Source of the DNA: Seison nebaliae
Lineage: Eukaryota; Rotifera; Pararotatoria; Seisonacea; Seisonidae
Assembly (NCBI GenBank): GCA_023231475.1
Contig: JALJEE010001737.1
Coordinates: 42,866-106,865, forward strand
Direction: 5' to 3'
Length of the DNA stretch: 64,000 nucleotides
The position numbers were made by a program, and so were the translations under genes. Positions 1 to 12,112 of this stretch are shown here, piece after piece (position 1 is the stretch's first letter; every line of letters starts with the position of its first letter). The notes beneath the pieces are model-generated. The model made no database searches. It was given only the letters and a program-made list of their open reading frames with translations, and was not told the origin of the DNA.

Positions 1-26
1 CTTCTTCAAATTTTCATTTACAACAG

Positions 27-2252
27 ATGGAAGTATTGGTATTGTCAATTCATTAAATTATTACAAGAACGTTGTAAGCAGCGAATGAATGATAGTAACT
101 TAACAATATATCAACCTCAAAATGAAACTGTAGTTGAACCGACAACATTCTCCACTAGTAATTTAACGAACAATTTGGATTTGAATCAAAACGAATTGAC
201 GAGTATTATTAGGGAGAGTCGTCAACTGATCGATAAGGAAAGTCAGCAAATATTTGTCGATTTTGAAAAGGAATTATATAATGACCAAAATCAGTTGATT
301 AGTGTTATGTCAAACTTTCATGATATGTTGAAAAATGAACCTAAGAAAAAAATAGAAAAATATGAAATTTTTATCAACAAAATGTTCTCTGGACAGTTGT
401 GTAAATGGATTAAAAATGAACAGACTACAAACATTCCTCATCAATTTGGAATGAATAACAAAGATTTTTTCATCAACATTCTCCAATATTATCTCAACTC
501 AATTCTTAGACAATCAAAAGTTGACAGTTGTCAATCTTTTATTTTATCTTCGTTAATTATGATAAATTTAGATAATTTTCTTAAAGGTTCCTTACTTATA
601 TTTTAAAAATCTTTCTTATGTTTCCATATTATTCGAATGAACATTTTAAGATTTATATCAATATAATCGGAGTTCAATCGAACTCTATAATTTAGAGAAG
701 AAGTTGGAAATCCATCGTATTGGAACAATCGATTACTACGTAACTAAAATAACGAAAGAAAAATTATTCAATTCGAAAAGTATCATTGAAATTTCAAATA
801 AATTATTAACGATAGACGAATTCAGGAAGGATTATCTAATAATATTTTCAAAGCTCTTCATCGTAATCAAATTATATTTAAAATGCACAATCATTTCATT
901 CAGTGAGAAAGGATTCAATTATTTACTGAATAACGACAAATTTACCACGGGAATTTATATAACGGAATTCGATATGATCGTTATTCTTTTACCAAAACAT
1001 ATTTTATTGATCTATCTAAATAGATGACGCAAGATTTCTTTGACGAATGGAAAAATATATTCGACAGATGGTTAACAGTGTTGAAGAAGGATCAGAAGAG
1101 TGAACTTAATAATCATGTAATAGAATATATTCAGGAATTGGAAGAATTATGCTGGAAACTACCAGTTTCCCACATTTTCTTGTAATTATTTCAAATACAT
1201 AATTCTTTAGAATGTTAAAATAGAAATTTATCGAAATTTATATTTATCCAAAAAATATGAAGTCAAAAAATTATTATTGTGCGGAATGAAATGTTCAGAT
1301 ATTTATCCTTCAGAAAATAAAAGTTCGAATTATTCGAAGAACATTATTTTAATGTTTAATTTTAGATTTCGATTTAATTTTCGAACACGCAATAGACTCG
1401 ATAATTCTAGAACCAATTCGATCTAAATTGGAAGTAGAACTGGAGAATATTCACTCATTGAAATCAAATCGGTTGAAATGTCGTATAATTATGATCTATC
1501 TATCAATTCTCATTACTGTATTTGTTCGCGGATGGATAGATTTGATATCAAACCTAAATTTATATTTCAGGTTATTGGGAACGAATTTTAAATATTTTTA
1601 ATATCGATAAATTGCAGATCAAAAGAAACATATCAATTTTTGGGACATTTCAATTTACTTAAACAAAAAATAAATTTTAATAATGCCATTGTAAACTATC
1701 ATCCCGCTATGATTTACTTGCAAAAAATATGCGACATTCTGCAAAATGAATCAAATAATCCTCAAATGAATTTTCCCGACCCCCATGTTCACCAATTTTA
1801 TTCTAATTCGAAAATAATGTTCTTTTTTTTAGAAGTTTAAAATCCAAAATTTTCTATTCCATCAAAATGATGATGATGACGACAATATTAGAATTCCAGT
1901 AACTACATCGGCCTCCTTACCATTGATCGCTACAGTGGAGTGTAAAGATATGTGGAAGAAGCTAAATTTATCGAAAATATGGAAAGTTGAAGATAATTGG
2001 TATCGATTGAGATCAGATCCAATTGAGGAATCTTTTTGTTTTAAAATTTGTTGTTTGGCCTTTTCAAGGAGAATAAATGCTCATAGTGAAGTGTATCCGA
2101 AGCAAAATTCAGATATCGAATCAAATCTATACGAAACATTGAACAAACAATTCAAAGAAACACGAATTGAAAAATGTAAAAATATGTTGAATAATTTCGA
2201 TAAAGATCTGAATAATGTTCGGAATAGTAAAAAATTTTTCTTTTCGTTTTAA
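27..2252 (+). CDS. 3' part of an unidentified multi-exon gene (5' end off the window)
   Basis: The window opens inside a gene. A CAG acceptor ends at base 26 and the frame is open from there (W-K-Y-W-Y-C...) to about 580, with a donor after the codons for NFLK. The next exon starts near 647 and reads to about 1027. Further open pieces lie at about 1028-1180, 1370-1550, 1630-1830 and 1830-2252, where the last one stops. The protein is rich in K, N, I and L, mostly helical-looking and has no signal peptide. I do not recognise it securely. The piece near 1370-1480 (motif ILEPIRSKLEVELENIHSL) vaguely recalls the start of VPS9 Rab-GEF domains of RIN-type proteins, but this is a weak impression only. 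Exon joins in the middle were not all resolved. Confidence 0.5.
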
Positions 2253-2717
2253 CTATTCTTTTGGAATATTGAATACATATTTTTTGATTTACTTTTAATT
2301 GCTTGATGGAAATTATTCTCATTAATTCACACCTTTTCACAGCCATTCCGTTTTCACATACATTGTCAGATACTATGGTTTATCTCGAAACATTTCTGTA
2401 ACTGATTTTAAAAATTTCATCTCCACATACGATTCCACCTCCACTCTACCTATCAACCGCGATTCCCTCGATCAATTACGCCTTTTTATTGACACAGAGG
2501 ATGACAGCAACTTTTTTTCTTTTTTTTCATGTTTAGCCCGACGAGAATTTTAACGAATAAATAATAATAATAATTAATTCGTGAAAAAAGAAAAATTTTA
2601 ATTTTGATAATTTATTTGAAATATAAACAAATTGGATATGATGAAAAATATGAAACTTTCTTTAACAAATTTTTTAAGTAATTATGAGAAAATGAATGAG
2701 GATTTAAATGAGAGAAG
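2253..2717. other. Spacer between two convergent genes
   Basis: This is an AT-rich stretch between the stop of the left-edge gene and the stop of the minus-strand disordered-protein gene. It holds AATAAATAATAATAA-type tracts near 2558-2575 that could serve as poly(A) signals. No further coding was seen. Confidence 0.5.
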
Positions 2718-5700
2718 TTACGAGAACATCGTTCTTTCACGTTTATGATGATATGTTGTTGGTTCAACTTTTTGTATGGAACTAGTTTGATGCTCACGTC
2801 GTTCCTTAATTTTTTGCAATCGATCGTCAGACGAAAGTAAAAAGTATTTCAAGTCGCGTACCGTTTTCGTATATTGTTGATTGTCATCATAGTAACTGTC
2901 ATCTAATTGATTGACTTCATTAGATTTGTTCGGAGGAGAATTGAGTGTGGAAACATAAAACGAATTGTTGAACATATCCTTCTGATTGGATTGTTGTCGT
3001 CTCAATGAATTTTGTCGTTCATTCGTATAATTCACCGGAGAAGAACGATTTATATTTTCATAGATATTCTTCGAAATTCCGTTAGCAGATTTCCTGTAGG
3101 ATAAGGAAGAGGAACCTACGTAACCGGAAGAACTACTGCTGATACTGGGAGATTTGATCCTTTCATCTGAGAGAATTGTCGAATCAATATCAGAAGTACG
3201 ATAATTCCTTGTTCGATAAGTTTGAACTGGCGATGGTAATTTGATGGATTGTTTTTCACATTCCATAATTTCGATTTGACGTCTTTTCTCAAATCTGGCA
3301 TTGTCGTCTTCAAAGCGAACTCGTCTTTCAGAACTTGTATTCAACAGATGATGAACACTATTCTTATTAGCAACGGACGAACATAAACTTCGATTCAATG
3401 ATCTTATGTCATCAACTGATGGTTTTTCTGATTTGTTGTTCAAATCTTTCGATACAAAATTCAATGACATTGTGGATTGAGTATAACTTTTCCGTTGAGG
3501 AGTAGCGTATAATGCGATTGCAGCATCTGGTTTCAATGATTTTGATAGCGATAAATTCGATTCACATAAAGTGTTTGGTAGAGATCGACGTATAATTCGA
3601 TTTTGTTTCGCGAACAATTTTGAATTAGTCTTGTTATTACCATCAGGAAACATGACTCGTTGGAATTTGGGCAACGGAGGGATTTCTAGCACTTTAGTTG
3701 ATGATGGTTGTTTGGTAGATGTCAAAAGTCGAAGTTCCTTTAATAAATGTTCATTCTCTTTCTTCCTAGTGTCACATGATTGTATTTCTTTATAATTATT
3801 ATTAACATGAACTTCCATCTTTCTTTTCTCATCATCATCATCATGAGAATTTTCATGAATTTGCTTCATTGATAACTGATCATTTTTATCTTCATTTTTA
3901 TTAGAGCATAATAACATATTATTTGATGGTTGATTGGTCGACTTACATTTATCATCGTCATCGTCAAAGAATGAATAAACGATACAAGTATCGTCGTTAT
4001 CATTCTTCTTATTGGTGAACGAAGTCTCTTCAATTAAAGTGGAAGTCATATTAATCGAATTGTTTCTCGATTGATCGACGATAATTGTTGAATTGAGCGT
4101 GGCGTCATGTTGAATGACGGAGAAATTGTTATGATTTTCTGGTGAATCGATTTCGGTTTGACTTGAAGAATAAATTATTACTGTATGATTGCTCGACGAT
4201 TCACTTGTATTTAAAACATTCTGTTGTTGGAAATTAGTCGATTCAGTTTTTATGGAGTTCTGATAGACGTTATGGATCATTGGATATAGATAATACAACT
4301 CCTTCGGTATTATTGTCACTAACTCTGGTTTGTCGAAAAATTTATCATTAATTTGTTTCTTTATCATATCTCGTCGATTTGGTGTGTTTTCGCAAAAAGA
4401 GTTCTTGGAATTCTCACAATTATAAAAATCAGGAATTACATTCTCTTTATCGTCAACGTGTAAAGACAACATGGGGAGATCAGGCACCAAAATCGGATCA
4501 TTTCTTTTCTTTTCTTTCTTCTTCGATTCCAACAACTGATCAATCAATGTCATCGTTTTATGATTTCCTGTTGGGATAGGTTCATTCTTATAAATATCTT
4601 CGTCATCAAATCGGTCGATTTTGAAGAAATTCCTATTTCTCACTGGTGTCATTGCATCAGTAACATCATCTTCGTTATTAACAAATTTCTTTTTCGATTT
4701 TTCTTTTGAACAAATTTTCGATGAGCATTTATTATTTGAATATTGAATATCGATCGTTCTCTTTTTCATAGCCTTATAATTGGAACGATGTTCATATTTG
4801 GCCAGACGTTGTAAATGATTGAATAATTTCTTCTTATCGATTTTCACCTTAAAACGATTATGTTCGTTTAATGGAGACGAACTACTACTGGAATTGTTTT
4901 CTTCCTTATTTCGTTTCAACACTTTCATATTGGAACTTACAATATTGTTTTCAGTCTTATTACTCTTTATACCTGATGATTTGATATTAATCGTTTCCGT
5001 TATATCGTCACTATTCTTCCGTCGAATCGGATGTATTTTTACCGGTGTTCGAAGAGCCGCCAAACCCATATTATTCGATTTATATTTATGAGAACTTCGT
5101 CTTTTCGAAATTGAACGATGACGTATTTTTCCCAATCTTCTTTTGTGAACTCGTTTCCTCTCAGAAATTTGGGGAGATCTTTTTGGCGGTGTTGGTGCTT
5201 TAATCGGTCTTGGTGGAATTGGTGGTGGTACTCGTTGTTGGAACTTACAATCAACAGGAGGACAATTCATATAATAATATTGACGACAATGATGTTGGTA
5301 TTGTGTTGGATGGAAATGTTGAGATTGACTAGGAAAATTGTTATAACAATGACCATTATCATTCGAATTAGTTTGATGGGGATGATAAAAATTGCAGGTA
5401 TTATCTACCGAATTAATCCCGCTAATACATTGGTGTGTTGCAGCGGCTGTTGCTGCTGCTGCCGCTGCTGCTGCCATACATTCTTTAAAACATGAACATG
5501 ACTGATGTTGTTGTTGTTGTTGTGCCAAGAGCAAATTAGAAAGAATTTGTTTAGATAAAATCAGTTGTTGTTCGGATGAGATAGAGGAAGTTGATGAAGA
5601 GGATGAGGGAGCGTTAGACGAAGAGGAAGACGATGAACATGATTTCACTTTATCATTCATCTCATACTGTTTATGTTTATTTTCTTGCTTCTTCTTCCGT

Positions 5701-6110
5701 CGTTTCTCACAACAACAACGTTTCGTCGAACTGTTGGAATTTGCACATTGAAATCCATCTCTCAAATGATGATTCTCCTTATCGAAGTACTTCAACTTCC
5801 TTTCACTTCTCAACACTTTCTCGTTTTGTATTAAAAATTGTTTCAACTTCTTCTTCGTGAAAGATGGAACGTGAGGAGACTCTTCAATTTGTGAATTGAC
5901 ATTATCCATTTCGCATTCACTGAAATTTGTGATGTTTGTTAAAGTCGAATCGATATTGGTATCGTGTATTTCTTCGAATTTTTTCGGTCTTGGAGGTACT
6001 TTTGGTAATCGTTGATTAGTCATAATATTCTCAATATTGCAATAATTCTCTTCTTTTCTTTGGCATCTCGAATTGGACGATCGATGAACTTTTTTTACTG
6101 ACGATAACAT
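2718..6110 (-). CDS. Large intrinsically disordered protein (1130 aa) with SH3-ligand-like and KEN-box motifs
   Basis: This is one uninterrupted minus-strand ORF with an ATG at 6110 and a stop at 2718. No folded domain is recognisable. Low-complexity tracts include poly-Ser (about residues 159-178), poly-Gln (about 197-201) and poly-Ala (about 213-224). A proline segment near residues 294-312 (PPPIPPRP, PTPPKR) and an N-terminal VPPRPKK look like class I/II SH3 ligands. A strongly basic patch follows at about 318-343, a plausible nuclear localisation signal. Two KEN tripeptides sit at about residues 111-113 and 555-557, the form recognised by APC/C. The C-terminal 60 residues are charged and helical. 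I do not recognise an orthologue. The motifs suggest a signalling or cell-cycle scaffold, which is inference. The lack of introns over 3.4 kb is unusual beside its neighbours. Confidence 0.75.
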   Translation of the reverse strand: MLSSVKKVHRSSNSRCQRKEENYCNIENIMTNQRLPKVPPRPKKFEEIHDTNIDSTLTNITNFSECEMDNVNSQIEESPHVPSFTKKKLKQFLIQNEKVLRSERKLKYFDKENHHLRDGFQCANSNSSTKRCCCEKRRKKKQENKHKQYEMNDKVKSCSSSSSSSNAPSSSSSTSSISSEQQLILSKQILSNLLLAQQQQQHQSCSCFKECMAAAAAAAATAAATHQCISGINSVDNTCNFYHPHQTNSNDNGHCYNNFPSQSQHFHPTQYQHHCRQYYYMNCPPVDCKFQQRVPPPIPPRPIKAPTPPKRSPQISERKRVHKRRLGKIRHRSISKRRSSHKYKSNNMGLAALRTPVKIHPIRRKNSDDITETINIKSSGIKSNKTENNIVSSNMKVLKRNKEENNSSSSSSPLNEHNRFKVKIDKKKLFNHLQRLAKYEHRSNYKAMKKRTIDIQYSNNKCSSKICSKEKSKKKFVNNEDDVTDAMTPVRNRNFFKIDRFDDEDIYKNEPIPTGNHKTMTLIDQLLESKKKEKKRNDPILVPDLPMLSLHVDDKENVIPDFYNCENSKNSFCENTPNRRDMIKKQINDKFFDKPELVTIIPKELYYLYPMIHNVYQNSIKTESTNFQQQNVLNTSESSSNHTVIIYSSSQTEIDSPENHNNFSVIQHDATLNSTIIVDQSRNNSINMTSTLIEETSFTNKKNDNDDTCIVYSFFDDDDDKCKSTNQPSNNMLLCSNKNEDKNDQLSMKQIHENSHDDDDEKRKMEVHVNNNYKEIQSCDTRKKENEHLLKELRLLTSTKQPSSTKVLEIPPLPKFQRVMFPDGNNKTNSKLFAKQNRIIRRSLPNTLCESNLSLSKSLKPDAAIALYATPQRKSYTQSTMSLNFVSKDLNNKSEKPSVDDIRSLNRSLCSSVANKNSVHHLLNTSSERRVRFEDDNARFEKRRQIEIMECEKQSIKLPSPVQTYRTRNYRTSDIDSTILSDERIKSPSISSSSSGYVGSSSLSYRKSANGISKNIYENINRSSPVNYTNERQNSLRRQQSNQKDMFNNSFYVSTLNSPPNKSNEVNQLDDSYYDDNQQYTKTVRDLKYFLLSSDDRLQKIKERREHQTSSIQKVEPTTYHHKRERTMFS
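4817..5480 (-). repeat. Codon-repeat tract region (poly-Ala, proline/arginine-rich) inside the disordered-protein gene
   Basis: On the + strand, a GCTGCTGCC-type run at about 5443-5476 encodes poly-Ala on the minus strand. TTGTTGTTG at 5508-5521 just upstream encodes poly-Gln. These are in-frame trinucleotide tracts likely to vary in length between individuals. Confidence 0.5.
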
Positions 6111-9100
6111 TGCAAAGAAATGTCACCCAAAAAATTAATATTTGCTAAAAATATAATCTGTTAATAAAATAAAAAATTGAATAATTATTTTTAAACAAAA
6201 TTTTTATATATTTCAACAGTTACCAAACTGTCAATTATATGTGAATCAAACGAGAAAATGTATCAGTTTTTAATTCTCATTCATCATTATGCTTCGTCAG
6301 CAATGATTACTTTCGTTTATTTGGAACATAATGACTTTCGAATTAAGCTACAGACGATTAATGCATTGTCACACATCAACCACGAACTAATGTAGAATAA
6401 ATGAAGTGAAATACCTAGTAGAAGGAAAATTCGTTTTATGGGAACAAAGTTCTATTCTCATGAATCAAGTATTTGTATTAGGAAACTCATCAGTAGCACA
6501 TAAAATAAATAGTCATTAACAATACAATTTTGACAACAACTGAACAGAAGAGTTTAATGAATGAAATTCACAAACTTTCCTCCTCATTTATCTAATTTCT
6601 TCCGAATAAGACACACAAGAAATTGACATTCCTTTCAATCGGAAATCACTAAGTTTTGTTAGAATAGTTCAATAAGAAAAAATTTTGGAGGGTTGACAAT
6701 CGAATTGTAATTGAAACTCATCACATTCTGATTGAAAGTTTTCGGCTCAAAGACAAAAATTGAAGAGCTTCATGAAACAACGAAATTATATACCGAAAAG
6801 TGTAATTATATAATCCTCTTAAACATCAATCGATATGTTCGGTTCTTGCCTTTAGTAAGTGGTTGTTAGAGCATTGAGGGAAATGGAGAAGAAGAATTGT
6901 AAAGGAAAGTTTGCAAAGTTTTCGGATTTTTTCTAAAAAATCATTTAAGAAATCGGTAAGGAACAAGAAGCAGATGATAGTGGGAGAATTGCATTCTCTC
7001 TTCTTTCTTTAATTGTCACGGCAATAGTGACAACAAAGAACAATTCAGTATGTGATGACGGCAGTAGAAAATAATTGGCTAATTAATAATGATTAAAAAT
7101 GAGAGGAGAACTACAAAATGTTGAGGTGAATCGCTTGACAATTGAAACATATTCATTTGGTTAATTGATCGATATCGGAAATTGGAAGCTGTCAATTTCA
7201 TTTAACTTTCGACAATTGATGAGCCCATCTTCAATTCTATTCTACTTACGAGTTGTAGAAATAAAAATAAAAGGCACTTACTTCCAATTTCTAATAGTAC
7301 TGTCTAGAATTGAATAAATTATATGATAAAGAAAAGGATGAAGGAAGATCAAATCCATCTTTCAATCTAATCAGATCATATAAAAAAGACTCTGTGTTTA
7401 CTTTCATCATAGATTCCATGGCAATCGAATGAAGTGAATAGGAGACAAAAGAGATGAGTTCCATATTAGAATAAATCGGATAAACTCAACTGTTTATATT
7501 TGATGGCAACTAACTTCATTGACATCGATAAACATTAAAGAATGAATGAGAATTAATGGAAAAATAATGATAATTTATTTCCTTTGCGAACTGAAGAAAA
7601 TCTGAGGAATTTATAGAAATTTATGAATCTCTCCAACTTAACTTCTCCTATAATATATACTTTCTTGCAACAATCGTGATATTGTAGTGACAACAGTTCA
7701 ATTTGTATATATTATGCTACGCCTTAATATTTCTCTATTTTTCTTTCATTCGGCTCAGTGACAAGTGTGTGCAGTAAACGAACTTGACGAAGTGACACAC
7801 AATAACAACAGATGTTGAATAGATCACTAGGATTACAACATCAATAATGCAATAAGCCTCTATGTCAACAACACATGAAAAAGTAATTTCATATTAAATA
7901 TGTTACTTAAAATATGGAGGAGAGATCCATCGATTGGGATTCGATGGGATTCATTGTAAACAAATCTGGATAGCCAACGGTCATTTACATTCATATGTTT
8001 CCAATAGAAACCGATTTATTTTTTATGTGATACAGATAAATTTCTTAATGAAATTGTCATGAATCTATTAACCTCTCACGTCAAACATATATTTCCATAA
8101 ATTATTTTATTTTGTTCGATAAATAATTTTATTAAAATTTTCCGTCATATCTACCATATAATAAAGTTTTATAAAAATATCTTTAATCTGCTTCATCTAG
8201 TCAATGATATTCATTATCGTACACTTTCCTCCATTACCAAATGAAGAGTGTAGATACATATGAATAAATCGTATTACATATTCGTTAATGGAGGAAACTA
8301 CTTGAGGAATCGTCGAGCAAATTTCGTTATCTGCTAAAATTTAATTAAGTGGTTGTCAAATAGATTTGGTGAATAGAACGAGAAGACAATGCAGCATATG
8401 TCGTTAAACATCATCACCTTTCCGTTGGTGGACGAAAAGGTTTTGAAGAGGAAATTTAGGGATTTCATGCAAAAGAAAGGAAGATATGAAATGGGAAAAT
8501 AATGTCGTTCACTTCAAGTGAACGAGACGAAAGAATAAAGTACTAAAAATATTGAGAGGAGTGTCGACGATTGCCGAAAGGAAGTGTCGTAAACGTCCGA
8601 AAATGACGGAAACGTTGAAGTCGAAAATCTTCGTTGTCATGTACATGAAGGGAAGGGAAGTGATGTTCACTTTTTCCTCAAAAAAAGTTTTATGGATTTA
8701 TTTTAAATGAACGTTATTAATTCCTCCCCAACTCATATGTCGGCGAATTATACGAGAAATATTTCCTCTAATCAGTTGAATGCAAGAGAAATGGAATAAA
8801 GAGAAAAATGTGAGAAAGAGATTCGCTAAATTTGAATGAAATCAATAAAATTAATTATTTAAAAGAAAAAAACCTGCACAGATCCATTAAAAGGTATGTT
8901 GTAATAAATCCGCTAATAAATGACATATAAGAGAGGAATCTGTCCTCTACATCTGGTGTAATTAATTTGAATCGATTATTTTCTATGAGATTTGACTTTT
9001 TTTTAGCACATTTACTTTTCAATTAAATATTCAACAGAATGAAAGTTGCCAAATGCATATTTGCAGAAAGGGGAAGACATCTGAACATATTCCATTTGTA

Positions 9101-12100
9101 AATGGAATGTGGTAAAGACAAACAATATATCCGCTTTCATCATTTCTGTTACGCACTTCTCGTACTCTATGAAGTCTAATGAAAACCGCAAAATGAATGG
9201 TTAACATTCATCACCTTCACTGTTTCATTGTTACCGAAAAGCATTTGTTCTTTTCTTAATTATTAATACTTCAATTAATTTCTGAATTTTCCAATCGAAA
9301 TATGAGGAATTGGTTTATAGAGAAATGAGATTATAAATGAAGAATCTTAAAGGAAAAGAAAAACGTTTCCTGTCATTTCACCATGTCCCAATGGAAACCT
9401 TCATTCGATTCGTATAACAAACACCTTTACTAGTAATTATAGGCAATGAATTAGCAGTTTCCGTCACTTCACAAACATGAAATACCCATCGCTTTTCTTC
9501 TGTTTGACTTGCACAGTATCATCTTGGTAAATATCTGAAGTGGAACAAATAAGGAAATTAAATGCGAGAAATTTTCCTTCGGCATCTTCTTATACAAGAA
9601 AGAAGGTATTAAAATAATACGGACAACAACTATGAAAGATAGATGAGCAGAACTGTGAGGAGATAAAGCACCTGATACCGAATCAGATGCGTAAATGAGT
9701 CGATCGCCGCCTTCTTCGATGAAACAAGAGAATAAGATCGGATCAGTCAAATAATCGTAAATCGTCATATCAAATATCGTTTTTCATTTTTTTTAACACC
9801 ATCACTGATTTGAGGTGAGAAGACATTAAATATTCTGCTTTTCATATTTCGTCAACTATTTTATGAAGGAAACGTGACATAAGTTCGGGTCCAAAAAATG
9901 GGTGTTCCTATGTGATCTCAGATCGTAGAATCAATTATCTGGAACGATTTCTTCATTGGAAAGATGAGCTACTTAATCGATACTTTCATGAAAAATGTAA
10001 TAAGAGAAAAATGAGGAAATCGTAATAAAATCGAAAATGATGGTCATGACAACCAAACGAAGAAAAATCGTTTTTCATATATTTTGACACTTTAATAAGA
10101 GTGTCGAATAGTCGAAACGAGACAATGAACTTGACACCTTGTTCCATTTTTTAACGTCTACAACATGTAATTTCGTTGGAATTCTGAATTAGTATAAAAC
10201 TTGCAAACTATTCACCAATTGGTGTACACCATAATGGACAACCAGTTAGAAGAATGGATAAGTGTTAATAGGAAAGATTAAATGATAAAGAAAGAACGTA
10301 GTTTACTATTAAACTCGTTCGTGTAATGGCGATAGTTTGAATAGTAAACGAAATTAATTAGGATATATATGTATATGTATCGCTCGTAAGAAGAATTTGA
10401 GAGATATTCATATTGATATGGACTCCAAAAATATCTGTTAATTCGACAAATACTTAGTGGGTATCGTCGATCATTCTATGTTTTCGTGTGTTCTTCGGGC
10501 GAATGAGAAAACTATTGTTTTGTGGTTACATATTGGACATGTCCATGGTCCATTTCTTAAATAAATTAACATTCCATTATCAATGAGGTAAAGAAAGAAA
10601 TAGTTTGTTTAACCGTAATTTTCATAGATAAACTCCTTCGAGATTTATCTTATCCCTAAGTAGATAACGAGCTTTCTGTATACAAAACACACCATAAAGG
10701 AGAATGTTTGTCAAAGTTATTTGCCTACGAGATATTTGAGTAGTTAAGGATGGAATGTTTGATAAGAAGCCGAAAATATTTGTATACAATTCGCTTCGTC
10801 ACTTTTGTGATGTGTAATTATCCGTAGCAAGAAACTAATTTTGGAAGAACGATTCTCAGTAATAGAATACGAAATACTTTGAGTCTAATTTACCTAGTCC
10901 TATTTCGGATAAACTCTTCCCAAAACATCCATTTTTTGTCTCTAGGCTAACCACTACAGAAATACATTGTTTGTTGGCATCAAACGTTGAAATGGGAATG
11001 AGAGAACGTTCTGGTAGGATTATCGGATTGTGAAACAATTGAATCAATCATCTATGAAAATAAAGCCGAAAATTAATGAAAATGGGAATGACTTACAAGT
11101 ATACCTATTCTTCTCGATTATATTAGAGCATTCATGTAGAAAACGACGAGTTAATTTCTCCAATTAATATGTCGTCTACTAAACATTGGTTCTTCCTCTA
11201 CTTATTAATTAAAATATATTCAATCTTCTTCCGAGAAATGAATAGAAAATCTTCGGAAAATGACCGACTAAAAACTGAATTAACTTTTAAGTTCTCTAGT
11301 GCTCGTAAAACTGAAAATGGTTCAATTGACAATGTCTTGTTTATCACTTCATCTTTCTCAACCTATAATAATTATCCTTGTGTTAACGACATGTCGAATT
11401 CTTTAAAGGAATTGATTAATTCCACACACTAAAATTTATCTTATTATGGCGAACAAGAATATAAATTGACCGGCCTAATTTTTTTACATTGACATTAACG
11501 TGGTTCCCGATAATAAATACTCTTAAAAAAATTTCACTACTAATAAAAGTTGTAATTCAAATTTAAAAAGTTGAATAGAAATTCAATCTGAAGATTTCTC
11601 CATTTTAGATATTATGAATTATAATTCCCAAATTAATATTACAAATTTTAAAACCGTTCAATTAATTTCTTTTAAATTGTTGTTAATTTAAAAATAAATA
11701 AAATAAAAATTTTTAAATGTATTCTGAATTTATCTTGTACCTAACTTTAAACTAACTTTTAATTCTAATTAATCAAAACGTAAATTAAGTATTATCATAT
11801 CTAGAAATCTGTTTATTTTCTATTTTTGAGAAAATAGGGAATCAAAAATGTTCTATTATTATTCTCTTGTGACGAGAATATAAAATGAAAATATTCGTAT
11901 TATAATATTTTTGATTGAATGAAAAAGATTCGTTTCTAAAATGACTATTAAATATCTTTAATTGAATATTATCACAATTGGAATTTGAAGCTGTTTATTG
12001 CAGACGAGACTCCATTTATATTGAAATTAATCGATGTGTAACTCAACCAGAATCTCGGAATCCAATTTCTAGTCTTCCTATAATTTCGGGAAATTTCACA

Positions 12101-12112
12101 TAGTTGAAAGCG
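6111..12112. other. 6-kb non-coding spacer
   Basis: I found no convincing gene here on either strand. The few ORFs (for example minus strand 9469-9768, plus strand 11169-11432) are short, have random-looking composition and lack supporting splice structure. The sequence is non-repetitive AT-rich DNA with scattered homopolymers. It lies upstream of both flanking genes (the minus-strand disordered-protein gene starts at 6110, OPA1 at 12113), so it is a shared divergent 5' region. It probably holds promoters, enhancers and perhaps untranslated first exons. Confidence 0.5.

Noticed and set aside
9469-9768. 99-codon minus-strand ORF in the large spacer
   Set aside because: Composition is random-looking, with no domain, no splice partners and no signal peptide; treated as chance.
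11169-11432. 87-codon plus-strand ORF upstream of OPA1
   Set aside because: Starts with ATG and a hydrophobic stretch (WFFLYLLIKIYSIFF), so a small secreted protein was considered. The hydrophobic core is interrupted and the remainder is low complexity, so support is too weak.
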